A stretch of DNA of 55,005 nucleotides from Sandaracinaceae bacterium (GTDB lineage: Bacteria > Myxococcota_A > Polyangia > Polyangiales > JADJQN01), in the NCBI GenBank assembly GCA_016712745.1, contig JADJQN010000016.1, forward strand, positions 1 to 55,005, written 5' to 3'. A program made the translations under genes and the position numbers. Below the pieces are notes generated by a model. The model had not been told where the DNA came from. It ran no database searches and worked only from the letters and a program-made list of their open reading frames with translations. Below, piece after piece: positions 7,937 through 16,707 of this stretch; the first letter of the stretch is position 1; each line of letters starts with the position of its first letter.

Positions 7937-10444
7937 ATGCGATTCGGTGCGGTCCTCGCAGCATCGTTCTTCGCCATTGGTTGTTCCGACTCGCGGACGC
8001 TTGAGGTGCAAGTCGCCACGGGTCTCGTTCCCGGTCCGGAATTCGCGCTCGTGCGTACAGACGTCGTGACTGCAGGCGATGTCGACGTGGGCAATGCATA
8101 TAGTGAAGCGCGTTTTGGCGATGCGTTCGCGCGCGGGCGCCAGGTCGCTTCCTTCTCACTCGCGGCGGCAGGCGAATACGTCGTGCGGGTACGGCTGCTG
8201 CGCACCAATGGCAGCCTTCTTATCCAACGCCGCGTTCGCATTGTTGTCGACGGCGACTACGTACTCGTTGTTCACCTCACGCGCGACTGCGTGGACGTTG
8301 AATGCCCGTCGCCAGGAGGATCTCCCGCATTGACTGAGTGCTTGGGCGGGCAGTGTGTCGATCCGCGGTGCGCTCCGCCGGCTCCGCAATTTTGCCCGGA
8401 GATACTTTTCTGCAACGCATCGAGCGATTGCGAAGCCGGCGCGACCTGTGCGACGCCGGTGTGCACGACCGGTGTTTGCGAAGCCGAAGCCATCGCGGGC
8501 TCGTGTGGCGAGGCTATGTATTGCAATCCCGACGAAGGCTGTAAGCCTTTCCCCGACGCTTCCTCTGACGCCGGCGAACCACCGTTGGATGGAGGTCTCG
8601 ACGACGCAGCTATCGATGCGAACCTCGACGCTGGCGCGGTCGTTGATTCTGGCGTCGTTTGCAACACGGTGTGCACGCCCGACGACGATCCCTGCTACGC
8701 CGGCTATTGGGATTGCAGCGGAGGTGACCCAGTCTGTGCACGCCTCGTTCCAAAACGCGCTGGTTCTGCCTGCGGCGATGGCCTGGTATGCGATTTTGCT
8801 GGCGTCTGCATCGCGTGCGAAACCGGAGCTGCCTGCGTGCAGAACTGTACACACGGAATCTTGGACTGCTCGAGTGGCGAAGGCATTTGCATCGTCGCCA
8901 GCGATGCTGTCGCGCCCGGCACGACGTGCACTCCTGACTCCTACTGCACAGAAGGCAGCGCGTGCGCGCCCGACCACGTTTGCACAGCCACAGGAATTTG
9001 CTCGGCGTGTATTGAAGGCGCGTCGTGTGCGGTCGGTTGCGCAACCGGCACTTTGAATTGCGCCAGCGGCGCGGTGTGCACTGGCGACGGGGGTCGATTG
9101 GAGCAAGGCGCGCGCTGCGAGATGAGCGGTGTGGACGAGGCGCACTGCCAAAGCGACGGCGTCTGCGTTGCATGCACCGAAGACCTCGCCTGCCACGTAG
9201 ACAATGTGTGTCAATCGAGCACGGTCAGTTGCGCGGGTGGTGCTCCCGTTTGCACTCCGCGTGAGTTTCAGGAACGCGGTTTTGCGTGCCCCGATGGAAG
9301 CTGCAACGGGGGCGGCCTTTGTCTCGGCGCTGGTTTGCATGCTGTGAGCCTGACGGCGGGTGCGCGCCACACATGTGTCGCCACGAGCGGCGACGTGATC
9401 TGTTTCGGCGACAACAGCGATGGACAGCTCGGCACAGGAGACACGTTGAGCGCGGACGGCGAGCAAGTACGCGTCAGTGGCTTGTCTTCTGCTGACGTTG
9501 CGCTCGTTGCGGGCGGCGGAAATTTTTCCATTGCTCTGAGTTCGCTGGGTGCAAGCTTCATCCCTCGCACCTGGGGCGCCAACGACTTCGGTCAGCTATG
9601 CACCGGCGATCTCGTCCCTTCGCCCGCTCCGATCCTTTCGGATCTCGGCGGCAAGTTCGAGAGTCTGTGTGCCGGCGGAGACTTCGGATGTCTTTTGGAA
9701 GCGACAGACTCTGACGTTTACTGCTGGGGCAACGGCATCCACACAGGCACCGGGGAGACGGAGCCGCTGTCGGCGCTCGCCCGAGTGTCGCTGCCTTCGA
9801 CCGGCGCGTTCGGGCTCAGTGCGGGTGGCGGACACGCGTGCGCAGTCTTGGATGAGTTGGTTTTCGGCATGCGCATCCGCTGCTGGGGCGACAACGACGC
9901 GGGGCAACTCGGCAACGGCTCGCTGAGCCCGAACGAGCTTCTGCCTGTGCCAGTCTTCGGAATCGACGACGCAATATTTGTGGCGGCGGGCGGCGAGCAC
10001 ACCTGCGCATTGCGTGGAACGCGCGACCTGACTTCGGTCGTGTGTTGGGGGCGAGGCACCGAAGGGCAACTCGGAAACATAACGCCAACTTCGAGTGCGT
10101 ATCCCGTAGCCGTCCTTCTACCTGCGGACACTCGCGTGGACGAGATCAAGGCCCTTGCGAGCGGCGGACAGCATTCGTGCCTTATCAGCGGCGGCGAAGT
10201 AGTGTGCTGGGGTCGCGGAGTTGAAGGACAGCTCGGTGACGGTCGCTTGAATGCCATCGGCGCGCCGAGCGTTGTGCCAGGCATTACCAACGCGCGCGCG
10301 CTTGCGCTTGGTGATCGACACTCATGCGCGCAGCTCGACACGTCGGAGATCGTGTGCTGGGGTGACAACAGTTACGGACAGTTGGGCGATGGGACAAAAA
10401 TCTCGCATTCGCGACCTGAGCTCGTGCCGGTACTTTTGCCATGA
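7937..10444 (+). CDS. Cys-rich RCC1-propeller lipoprotein, paralogue 1
   Basis: This is an 835-residue lipoprotein and the first of a three-gene operon. The signal is MRFGAVLAASFFAIGC with lipobox AIGC. GTG 7883 is possible, but ATG 7937 gives the expected short signal peptide. Next comes a domain of about 110 residues shared by all three paralogues (ATGLVPGPEF, RRVRIVVDGDYVLVVHLTRD). A cysteine-rich segment with repeated C-x2-C-x4-C patterns and a DAG linker follows. The C-terminal half holds seven RCC1-type blades (CFGDNSDGQLGTGD, CWGDNDAGQLGNGS, CWGRGVEGQLGDG and others), enough for a complete propeller. The role is probably extracellular binding. The stop overlaps the next start by four bases (ATGA). 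Confidence 0.85.
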   Translation: MRFGAVLAASFFAIGCSDSRTLEVQVATGLVPGPEFALVRTDVVTAGDVDVGNAYSEARFGDAFARGRQVASFSLAAAGEYVVRVRLLRTNGSLLIQRRVRIVVDGDYVLVVHLTRDCVDVECPSPGGSPALTECLGGQCVDPRCAPPAPQFCPEILFCNASSDCEAGATCATPVCTTGVCEAEAIAGSCGEAMYCNPDEGCKPFPDASSDAGEPPLDGGLDDAAIDANLDAGAVVDSGVVCNTVCTPDDDPCYAGYWDCSGGDPVCARLVPKRAGSACGDGLVCDFAGVCIACETGAACVQNCTHGILDCSSGEGICIVASDAVAPGTTCTPDSYCTEGSACAPDHVCTATGICSACIEGASCAVGCATGTLNCASGAVCTGDGGRLEQGARCEMSGVDEAHCQSDGVCVACTEDLACHVDNVCQSSTVSCAGGAPVCTPREFQERGFACPDGSCNGGGLCLGAGLHAVSLTAGARHTCVATSGDVICFGDNSDGQLGTGDTLSADGEQVRVSGLSSADVALVAGGGNFSIALSSLGASFIPRTWGANDFGQLCTGDLVPSPAPILSDLGGKFESLCAGGDFGCLLEATDSDVYCWGNGIHTGTGETEPLSALARVSLPSTGAFGLSAGGGHACAVLDELVFGMRIRCWGDNDAGQLGNGSLSPNELLPVPVFGIDDAIFVAAGGEHTCALRGTRDLTSVVCWGRGTEGQLGNITPTSSAYPVAVLLPADTRVDEIKALASGGQHSCLISGGEVVCWGRGVEGQLGDGRLNAIGAPSVVPGITNARALALGDRHSCAQLDTSEIVCWGDNSYGQLGDGTKISHSRPELVPVLLP

Positions 10445-12888
10445 ACCATCGTTCGATCAAGGTTTGTCTTTCCGCCTGGGTTGCGCTCGCGACTGTGTTG
10501 TTCCTGGCTGCATGTGGGAACGACGGGAGCTCGCTCACGGTAGTCGTCGCGACAGGATTGGTTCCTGGACCTGAGTTCACGTTCGTCGAGGTGAGCCTCG
10601 TTGAAGGTGGTGACATCTACGAAGGCGTGAACGTTCAACGCATGAGCGAAGCACGTGCGATTTTTGGAACCGAGTTCGCGCGCGGAAAACGAGTCGCCAC
10701 GTTTGAAGGAATTCACCCTGGGACATACGTGGCGATCGTCAGCCTGCTTCGAACAGATGGCTCAACGCTCATTCGCCGGCGGGTTCGCGTGATCCTCGCG
10801 TCCGACTTCGTCTTGGTCGTTCACCTCACCCGCGATTGCGTGGGTGTGACATGCCCGCAAGCGGGCGGATCCGCTGCGCTCACTGAATGTCTTGACGGGC
10901 AGTGCGTCGACGCTCGATGCAATCCACCCGACCCTACCTTCTGTCCGGACATCACATTCTGCCTCACCGATACCGAATGCCCCGCCACAGCGTCCTGCGC
11001 GACAGGGCGTTGCGTGGGTGGTGTTTGCGAAGAGGAGATGAACACGGATGCATGCACGCTGAACGCTTACTGCGATCCGGATCCCGTGACAGGTGGCTGC
11101 ATGCCTCTTGCGATGACGCCCGACGCCGGCGTCCTCGAAGATGGGTCGTTCTCCGATATGCAGATCTACGACGATGCGTCGTCAGATGCTTCACTCGTCC
11201 CTGACGCCGGACTAACGGTGATTTGCGGCACCGTATGCACATTGACCGATGTGCCATGCGCGGTGGGTTACTGGCTTTGCGCGCCGGGTAGCGCTCCTGT
11301 GTGCACCGATCTCGGTGCCGATCGCGAGGACGGTGCATTGTGCGGCACCGACCTCATCTGCAACCGAGGCCGCTGCATTGCATGCGAGGATGGCGCGAGC
11401 TGCGTGGCGGGGTGCCGCGAAGGAACACTTCATTGCGCAGTTGCTCCGGTGTGCGAAGCAAGCGCGACATTCGCCGTGGCGGGCACTCCCTGCGTTGGAA
11501 CAGGCGCATCCGTCTGCGACGCGGCGGGCGATTGTATTGCATGCGAGAACGGAATTACGGCCTGCATCGCAGGATGCGCACGGGGTCATCTAACCTCATG
11601 TGAAAGCGGCGGCGTGTGCACACCCGATGCAAGCGCTTTCGTCCCGGCTGGAACAAGCTGCGGTGAAGATTCTGTATGCGAAACCGACGGCACATGCGCG
11701 CATTGCCTTGAGGGCGAGGATTGCTCGACCGCAGACGGCTGCGGCATCGGCCGCGTTTCGTGCAGCGCCGGCGTCGTCTGCTCGATGACGGTTGACTACG
11801 AGCCGGAGTCAACAACTTGTCCGGATGGCGCGTGCAATGGCGAAGGAACGTGTTGCGGTCCAGCGAGCGTCGAGCAGTTCGATTTCTATTACGGCACCGG
11901 CTATGGCGTGATGAGCGATACCAGCGTGCAATGCTGGAATCGTTGGGCTCCAGCGTTCGTGGTGCACGCACCGAGCATTTCCGACTTCGTGCAAGTGTCA
12001 ACAGGTGACTCGTCGGGATGCGGCGTCCGCAGCGACGGCTCGGTCTATTGTTTTGGCCTCAACTACTACGGTCAGCTCGGCGATGGCACGTTGAGCGACA
12101 ACACGGACGGCGTCCAAACGCTCTTGCCGGGACCGGCGCAATTAGTCGCCGTGAGTGGCATCTCCGCATGCGCCGTTCTCCAATCCGGCGCTGTCTATTG
12201 CTGGGGATACCTCTATTGGAAAGACGAGTTCGGCGATGGTTTGACGCCTACACCGATACGCTTGGACGGAGTGATCGACGCAGTGGAAGTCGATGTCTCC
12301 TACCAGCACGCGTGCGTGCGCACCGCGCTCGGCGATGTCTATTGCGTTGGCGCAAACACCTGGGGTGAGGCGGGCTCCGATCCCTCCGTAGATGGCGACA
12401 CGCTCTACGATGCAACACAGGTCCTGAGCGTATCGCACGCGGTGGACCTCTCCATCACGGACGGCGTCTCCTGCGCAGTGCTCGGCGACGGCAGCGTTTC
12501 CTGTTGGGGATACCAAGTCGAGTCGGGCGCAGGATCCTACGTAGCTGTTCCTCAAAGCGCGCTTGGTTTCACCGATGCTGTGCAAGTCGCGACCGGTTCT
12601 AACGCGGTGTGTGTGCGCCGTGCACTGCCCGGCGGCGAGCTATGGTGTTGGGGTGACAGTCGCATGCTTGGCACAGGTGACGCCTCCGGGACGTTGCTGG
12701 GCCCCACGCGCGTGCCCGGACTCGGTCCAGTCGCATCTGTCGGCCTTGGCACGTCGGTCTACGCCTGCGCAACGCTCGCGGCGAGCAAGCAGCTCTTCTG
12801 TTGGGGCCTGAACGACGATGGGCAGCTTGGTTTCGGCAGCGGTTTTTCGCCGCATTATTCACCCGTCGCAGTATGTGGTCCGCTATGA
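10441..12888 (+). CDS. Cys-rich RCC1-propeller lipoprotein, paralogue 2
   Basis: This is an 815-residue lipoprotein translationally coupled to the gene before it (start ATG overlaps stop TGA). The signal peptide ends ATVLFLAAC. The conserved N-terminal domain (VVATGLVPGPEFTFVEV, RRRVRVILASDFVLVVHLTR) is followed by cysteine-rich modules such as CIACEDGASCVAGC. Seven RCC1-like blades follow, more degenerate than in paralogue 1 (CWNRWAP, CFGLNYYGQLGDG, CWGYLYWKDEFGDG, CVGANTWGEAG, CWGYQVESGAG, CWGDSRMLGTGD, CWGLNDDGQLGFG). Sequence drift with a constant blade count suggests the propeller is kept while its binding face diverges. Confidence 0.85.
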   Translation: MNHRSIKVCLSAWVALATVLFLAACGNDGSSLTVVVATGLVPGPEFTFVEVSLVEGGDIYEGVNVQRMSEARAIFGTEFARGKRVATFEGIHPGTYVAIVSLLRTDGSTLIRRRVRVILASDFVLVVHLTRDCVGVTCPQAGGSAALTECLDGQCVDARCNPPDPTFCPDITFCLTDTECPATASCATGRCVGGVCEEEMNTDACTLNAYCDPDPVTGGCMPLAMTPDAGVLEDGSFSDMQIYDDASSDASLVPDAGLTVICGTVCTLTDVPCAVGYWLCAPGSAPVCTDLGADREDGALCGTDLICNRGRCIACEDGASCVAGCREGTLHCAVAPVCEASATFAVAGTPCVGTGASVCDAAGDCIACENGITACIAGCARGHLTSCESGGVCTPDASAFVPAGTSCGEDSVCETDGTCAHCLEGEDCSTADGCGIGRVSCSAGVVCSMTVDYEPESTTCPDGACNGEGTCCGPASVEQFDFYYGTGYGVMSDTSVQCWNRWAPAFVVHAPSISDFVQVSTGDSSGCGVRSDGSVYCFGLNYYGQLGDGTLSDNTDGVQTLLPGPAQLVAVSGISACAVLQSGAVYCWGYLYWKDEFGDGLTPTPIRLDGVIDAVEVDVSYQHACVRTALGDVYCVGANTWGEAGSDPSVDGDTLYDATQVLSVSHAVDLSITDGVSCAVLGDGSVSCWGYQVESGAGSYVAVPQSALGFTDAVQVATGSNAVCVRRALPGGELWCWGDSRMLGTGDASGTLLGPTRVPGLGPVASVGLGTSVYACATLAASKQLFCWGLNDDGQLGFGSGFSPHYSPVAVCGPL

Positions 12889-15464
12889 CTCTCAGCTTTC
12901 GTTTGCTTCTTGCGTTGCTGGTCTTTGCGATGGGCTGCAGCTCGAAGGGCGTGTTGACAGTCAGCGTGCAGACGAGCTTGGTGCCGGGACGCCAATTCGA
13001 CTTGGTCGACGTTTCGATCGTCGATTCGAATCCAGTCACCGAAGGGGTTGCCATCCTTCGTCACGGCGATGTGCGCGCCGTGTTTGAAGACGATTACTTG
13101 CATGGCAAACGTGTCGCGGAGTTCTCTGACATTGCCGCAGGCGAAACCGTCGTGCGTGTCCGCTTGATGCAACCCGATGGCTTGCGTCTCCTTGAGCGTC
13201 GCGTGCGAGTTACCATCGCCGAAGGCGGCGCGAGCTTCTCGCTCGTTGTGCGCATGTCACGCGATTGCTTGGACGTCACATGTCCGAACGCTTCGGGGGA
13301 TGCTGCACTTAGCGAATGCCTCGCTGGCCAATGCGTCGATGAACGCTGCAATCCACCATCGCGTGACTTTTGCCCGCCCGAGGTTTTCTGCAACGTCGAA
13401 ACGGACTGTCCGACTCCGCCAAGTTGTGCCGTACGACGTTGTCTCGATGGCCTCTGCGAAGCTGAGCCTGTCGAAGGCGCATGCATGGCCGGCGAGTGGT
13501 GCGATCCGTCGAACGCCATCGGCTGTATTCCGGTTCTTGATAACGATGCTGGCGTTCTCGATGGCGGCGCAGATGCGGCAATGGACGCGGACATCGCCGA
13601 TGCGCGCACGGATGCGGAACTCGATGCGAATATCGACGGAGGTCCAGTCTGCGGGACAGTTTGCCAAGACGGCCTCAACGCGTGTCACTTCGGTTATTGG
13701 GATTGTTCGAGTGGGACGCCTACGTGCAGTGCGATTCTTCCGCGTTGGGCAGGAAGCGCGTGCGGAACGGATAGCGTATGCGACGGACACGGTGCCTGCG
13801 TCGCGTGTGAAAGCGGGGCCGCGTGTTTGGTCGACGGCTGCATCCCCGGCACGGTTGCGTGCGGCAGCGGTGCGGCGGGTTGCGTCGCCTCGTCGCCTGC
13901 CTTGGACCCTGGCACCGAGTGCGCCGCAAATTCCGTGTGTACGAGCACAGGCGCGTGCGTGTTCGCGCCGGATCACGGCGACGCATGCGATGAAAACTGT
14001 GCGCACGGTAACTACGACTACGCGACCGGCGTTCGCGTATGCGTGGCAGACGGTACAAGCACGGAACCTGGCACAAGCTGTGGAGAGAATCGCGTGTGCG
14101 ACACGGCGGGCAGCTGCAGCGAGTGCGCGGCGTTTACCTCATGCATCACCGATTGCTGGTACGGAATCATCAACTGCGGAAGCGGAGTTGCGGTTTGTGA
14201 GCAACGTTCCCCGACGCCACCGGGTGCAGCATGCGCGGGCGGCATCTGCGATGGATCGGGTACATGCTTGGCTTGCGTGCCCGGGGAAGCGTGCGACGTT
14301 TCAAATCCGTGCCAGCGCAGTCAGATGGAATGCACCAGCAGCCCGCGCTGTGCCCCCGCTGCCTTTGAGCCCATAGGCATCGCGTGCGACTCGGGGATTT
14401 GCAATGGTCAAGGTTCGTGCGTGGAGCCTCTCGTGGCGCGCTCGATGCGTATGGGAACGCAGCACGCGTGCGCGATCATGACGGATCGCACGATGCAATG
14501 CTGGGGAAGCAACGCTCAGGGTAAGCGCGGACTCGGCACGACTACGCCGCCCTTCGCCGCACCCTATTTCAAATCGGTCGTACCCGGCATGACGGATATC
14601 GACGAGGTCGCACTCGACGATCAGCGCACGTGCGCGCGTTCGCTCGCCGGTGACGTGTGGTGTTGGGGCATCAACAGTTACGGACAACTCGGCGATGGCA
14701 CAACAACACGACGGACATCGCCAACGCACGTTACACTTCCTTCGCCGGCAATCGATATCGCCGTTTCGTATCGCAACACGTGCGCCGTGCTCTCCGATCA
14801 CAACGCCTACTGTTGGGGCTACGGCGCAAGCGGCGCGCTGGGCAATGGCCTGGCTACCAACGCCACCACGCCTTCGCACGTAACTGGCGTGACTGACGCG
14901 GCGAGCATCGAGCTTGGCTGGGCGAGCATGTGCATTTTGCGCAACAACGGACACGTCGCATGTTCCGGCACCGGTGGCGGCGGCGACGGAACCGCCCGCG
15001 CCTTGGTCGTAGCAGACGTGCCTGGTATCGATGAGGTGATGACTCTCGCTCCCACTCCAGAAGGTTATTGTGCGGTGCGCACGGGTGGACGCGTAAGCTG
15101 CTGGTCTTCCACGATCGATCCCGATCTAACGCTTCCATTCACGGATTCTATGAAGATCGCGATTTACGCGGACGGCCCCTACAACGTGCGTTGCATCCTG
15201 CGTGCGAACGGCCAAGTGTGGTGTGATGGCCCTAACGCTCTCGGCGAACTCGGTCGAGGCTATGGCGTAGCCGATCCGCCGTCTACGTGGGGTGCTGTGT
15301 CTTATATCGAGACCGCCACGGATGTGATTCCGTATTCGTGTGCTGGCGTCGTGGGCGGATTCTGGGAATGCTGGGGCAATCGTAACTATTACTACGGCAT
15401 CTATGGCACCGGAACGTACATGGACTCTTTCTACTATCCGACACTCGCCGTGGCGACTCCGTAA
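12885..15464 (+). CDS. Cys-rich RCC1-propeller lipoprotein, paralogue 3
   Basis: This is an 859-residue lipoprotein ending the three-gene operon. The start chosen is ATG 12885 (MTLSFRLLLALLVFAMGC) because it recreates the four-base ATGA overlap seen between paralogues 1 and 2. ATG 12873 is an alternative. It has the same order as its neighbours: lipobox AMGC, a conserved domain (VQTSLVPGRQFDLVDVSI), cysteine-rich region, DAD/DAG linker, cysteine modules, and seven RCC1-like blades, some heavily eroded (CSGTGGGGDG, CWSSTIDP). All three are exported lipoproteins. What the propeller binds is not visible. Confidence 0.85.
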   Translation: MTLSFRLLLALLVFAMGCSSKGVLTVSVQTSLVPGRQFDLVDVSIVDSNPVTEGVAILRHGDVRAVFEDDYLHGKRVAEFSDIAAGETVVRVRLMQPDGLRLLERRVRVTIAEGGASFSLVVRMSRDCLDVTCPNASGDAALSECLAGQCVDERCNPPSRDFCPPEVFCNVETDCPTPPSCAVRRCLDGLCEAEPVEGACMAGEWCDPSNAIGCIPVLDNDAGVLDGGADAAMDADIADARTDAELDANIDGGPVCGTVCQDGLNACHFGYWDCSSGTPTCSAILPRWAGSACGTDSVCDGHGACVACESGAACLVDGCIPGTVACGSGAAGCVASSPALDPGTECAANSVCTSTGACVFAPDHGDACDENCAHGNYDYATGVRVCVADGTSTEPGTSCGENRVCDTAGSCSECAAFTSCITDCWYGIINCGSGVAVCEQRSPTPPGAACAGGICDGSGTCLACVPGEACDVSNPCQRSQMECTSSPRCAPAAFEPIGIACDSGICNGQGSCVEPLVARSMRMGTQHACAIMTDRTMQCWGSNAQGKRGLGTTTPPFAAPYFKSVVPGMTDIDEVALDDQRTCARSLAGDVWCWGINSYGQLGDGTTTRRTSPTHVTLPSPAIDIAVSYRNTCAVLSDHNAYCWGYGASGALGNGLATNATTPSHVTGVTDAASIELGWASMCILRNNGHVACSGTGGGGDGTARALVVADVPGIDEVMTLAPTPEGYCAVRTGGRVSCWSSTIDPDLTLPFTDSMKIAIYADGPYNVRCILRANGQVWCDGPNALGELGRGYGVADPPSTWGAVSYIETATDVIPYSCAGVVGGFWECWGNRNYYYGIYGTGTYMDSFYYPTLAVATP

Positions 15465-15981
15465 CCATCTCCACCGACCAGGAGTGTAGGGATGGTGGAG
15501 CAGCGAATGCTTCACGAGAGGACGCCCTCGTTTCTGAAGCGTCATGTGAATATACATCCGGCATTGCGATCAACACGTCTCCTGGACTGACCCCGAACGG
15601 GACAATCCCCCCTCAGATCGGCCCAGTTTTGAGCGAAGTCTTCCGATGCGCGAGGCTCACGCAACGGGCAAAGCCGCGAGGCGCGTCGACGCCTTGGCGT
15701 GTGAGAAGGAAAATCGACGATCGAAGCAATTGTCGCCTAGTAGACATCCGACATGCGGCTGCTGAAACAGCACTCGCAACAAGCGCACCAAGGAAGGCGC
15801 GCACCTCGTTGATCTTTTGTGGGCTCGCGCGCCAGGGACGTTGCAGCAGGACGCCCCAACCGAGTTACGCCCGCCAACACGGGTTGCGTAACGTGTGTTA
15901 CGCCCGCCAACACGGGTTGCGCAACGTGCATTATCGGATGCATTGGCGATCAGATCGCGTGCGCGACTGGGTCGTATCTGT
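15465..15981. other. Non-coding stretch between the RCC1 operon and repeat R1
   Basis: No supported gene is present. Two arms CTCCACC (15469-15475) and GGTGGAG (15494-15500) just after the last RCC1 stop could form a weak terminator stem. The segment near 15580-15640 looks like an old insertion-sequence end but could not be assigned. A hairpin repeat lies at 15862-15966. Confidence 0.45.
15862..15966. repeat. Interspersed hairpin repeat, copy 2 (doubled)
   Basis: A 34-bp unit of the type gttacgcccgccaacacggg is present twice in tandem and is followed by a tail (tcggatgc...gatcgcgtgcgcgac) that matches 452-526. Each unit can fold because gttacgc and gcgtaac are complementary. It lies directly before R1. 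Confidence 0.65.
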
Positions 15982-16131
15982 GAGGCTAGGCGCTTCAAAC
16001 GCCCTTTTTTTTACCCGTGTTCGAGATGGCCGAAAGGCGAGTTTACATATCCGCCCTTTATGCGAAGCGGATTTCCACGTGATGTCGTCCTGTTAGCTTG
16101 AGTTCGGAGGTGCGGTGGGCTTGTTCCGATG
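15982..16131 (+). repeat. 160-bp repeat R1 (left module B)
   Basis: The right half matches the R consensus (GTTTACATATCCGCCC ... GTGATGTCGTCCTG ... GGGCTTGTTCCGATG). The left half is the alternative module B (GAGGCTAGGCGCTTCAAACG followed by eight T). It stops about ten bases before the usual right end, and its last ATG is in frame with the tryptophan dioxygenase fragment that follows. Confidence 0.85.
15988..16012 (+). terminator. Terminator-like hairpin in module B
   Basis: GGCG-cttcaaa-CGCC followed by CTTTTTTTT looks like a short intrinsic terminator reading rightward. The same structure occurs in R4. Confidence 0.4.
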
Positions 16132-16699
16132 GAAGAGCTTTGGATGAAGCTCGGGCTCAACGAGCTCGTGCTGGCGATGCGCTACCCTCGATGCGCACGA
16201 TGCCCCGAACGCGCTCGGACTGCTCCGACGCGTGACCGAGATCGAGCGCATGATGATCGCGCAGCTCCGCTTAATCGAGATGATGTCTCCCCATTCCTAC
16301 ATCGCCGTGCGCAAAGTCTTGGGGGCGGGTAGTGGACAAGAGAGCCCTGGCTTCAACGGCCTCTTGCGTGTGGCGCCCGATCTTGGAGCCGCGATGCAGG
16401 GCGTGCTCAAGCGCGCGGGCACGGACGCTCTTACCGTCCATCGCGAACCCACGAAGTATCCCTTGCTCTATCAGTTGACCGAGTGCGTTCTCGATTTCGA
16501 CGAGCTCTTTCAGACCTTTCGCTATCAACACATCATGTTGGTCAAGCGCATCATCGGAGCGGGCACCCCTTCCTTGAAGGGAAAGCCCACCGAGTTGCTC
16601 GAGCGTTCGATGCGCACGCCGTTCTATCCCGACCTTTGGGAAGTGCGTGAGACCATGTTTGCCGATTTTGTTCGCGGCGAATCTCTTACTAAGAAGTGA
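16129..16699 (+). pseudogene. kynA: Tryptophan 2,3-dioxygenase, 5'-truncated at R1 and frameshifted
   Basis: The remaining protein matches the C-terminal two thirds of tryptophan 2,3-dioxygenase, the haem enzyme that opens the indole ring in the kynurenine pathway. Visible family landmarks are ELWMKLGLNEL, then DAPNALGLLRRVTEIERMM, and near the end FRYQHIMLVKRIIGAG and FYPDLWEVR. The N-terminal residues, including the haem-pocket histidine region, are missing because the gene begins exactly at the end of repeat R1. A +1/-1 shift near 16178 separates the first 15 residues from the rest. The stop is 9 bases before the kynureninase start, so the two were an operon. It is unlikely to be functional as assembled. 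Confidence 0.8.
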
Positions 16700-16707
16700 G
16701 CCTTGCG

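Noticed and set aside
8156..9466. Minus-strand ORF of 436 codons opposite RCC1 paralogue 1
   Set aside because: It mirrors the repetitive cysteine and RCC1 coding sequence on the plus strand and has no domain or start signal.
15575..15645. Insertion-sequence end (actgaccccgaacgggac)
   Set aside because: The motif looks like a transposon end, but no partner repeat or transposase lies nearby.
15613..15804. Small secreted-looking ORF (MRAFLGALVASAVSAAAC)
   Set aside because: It looks like a lipoprotein signal but has no Shine-Dalgarno sequence, is Arg-rich afterwards and lies among repeats. Support is too weak.
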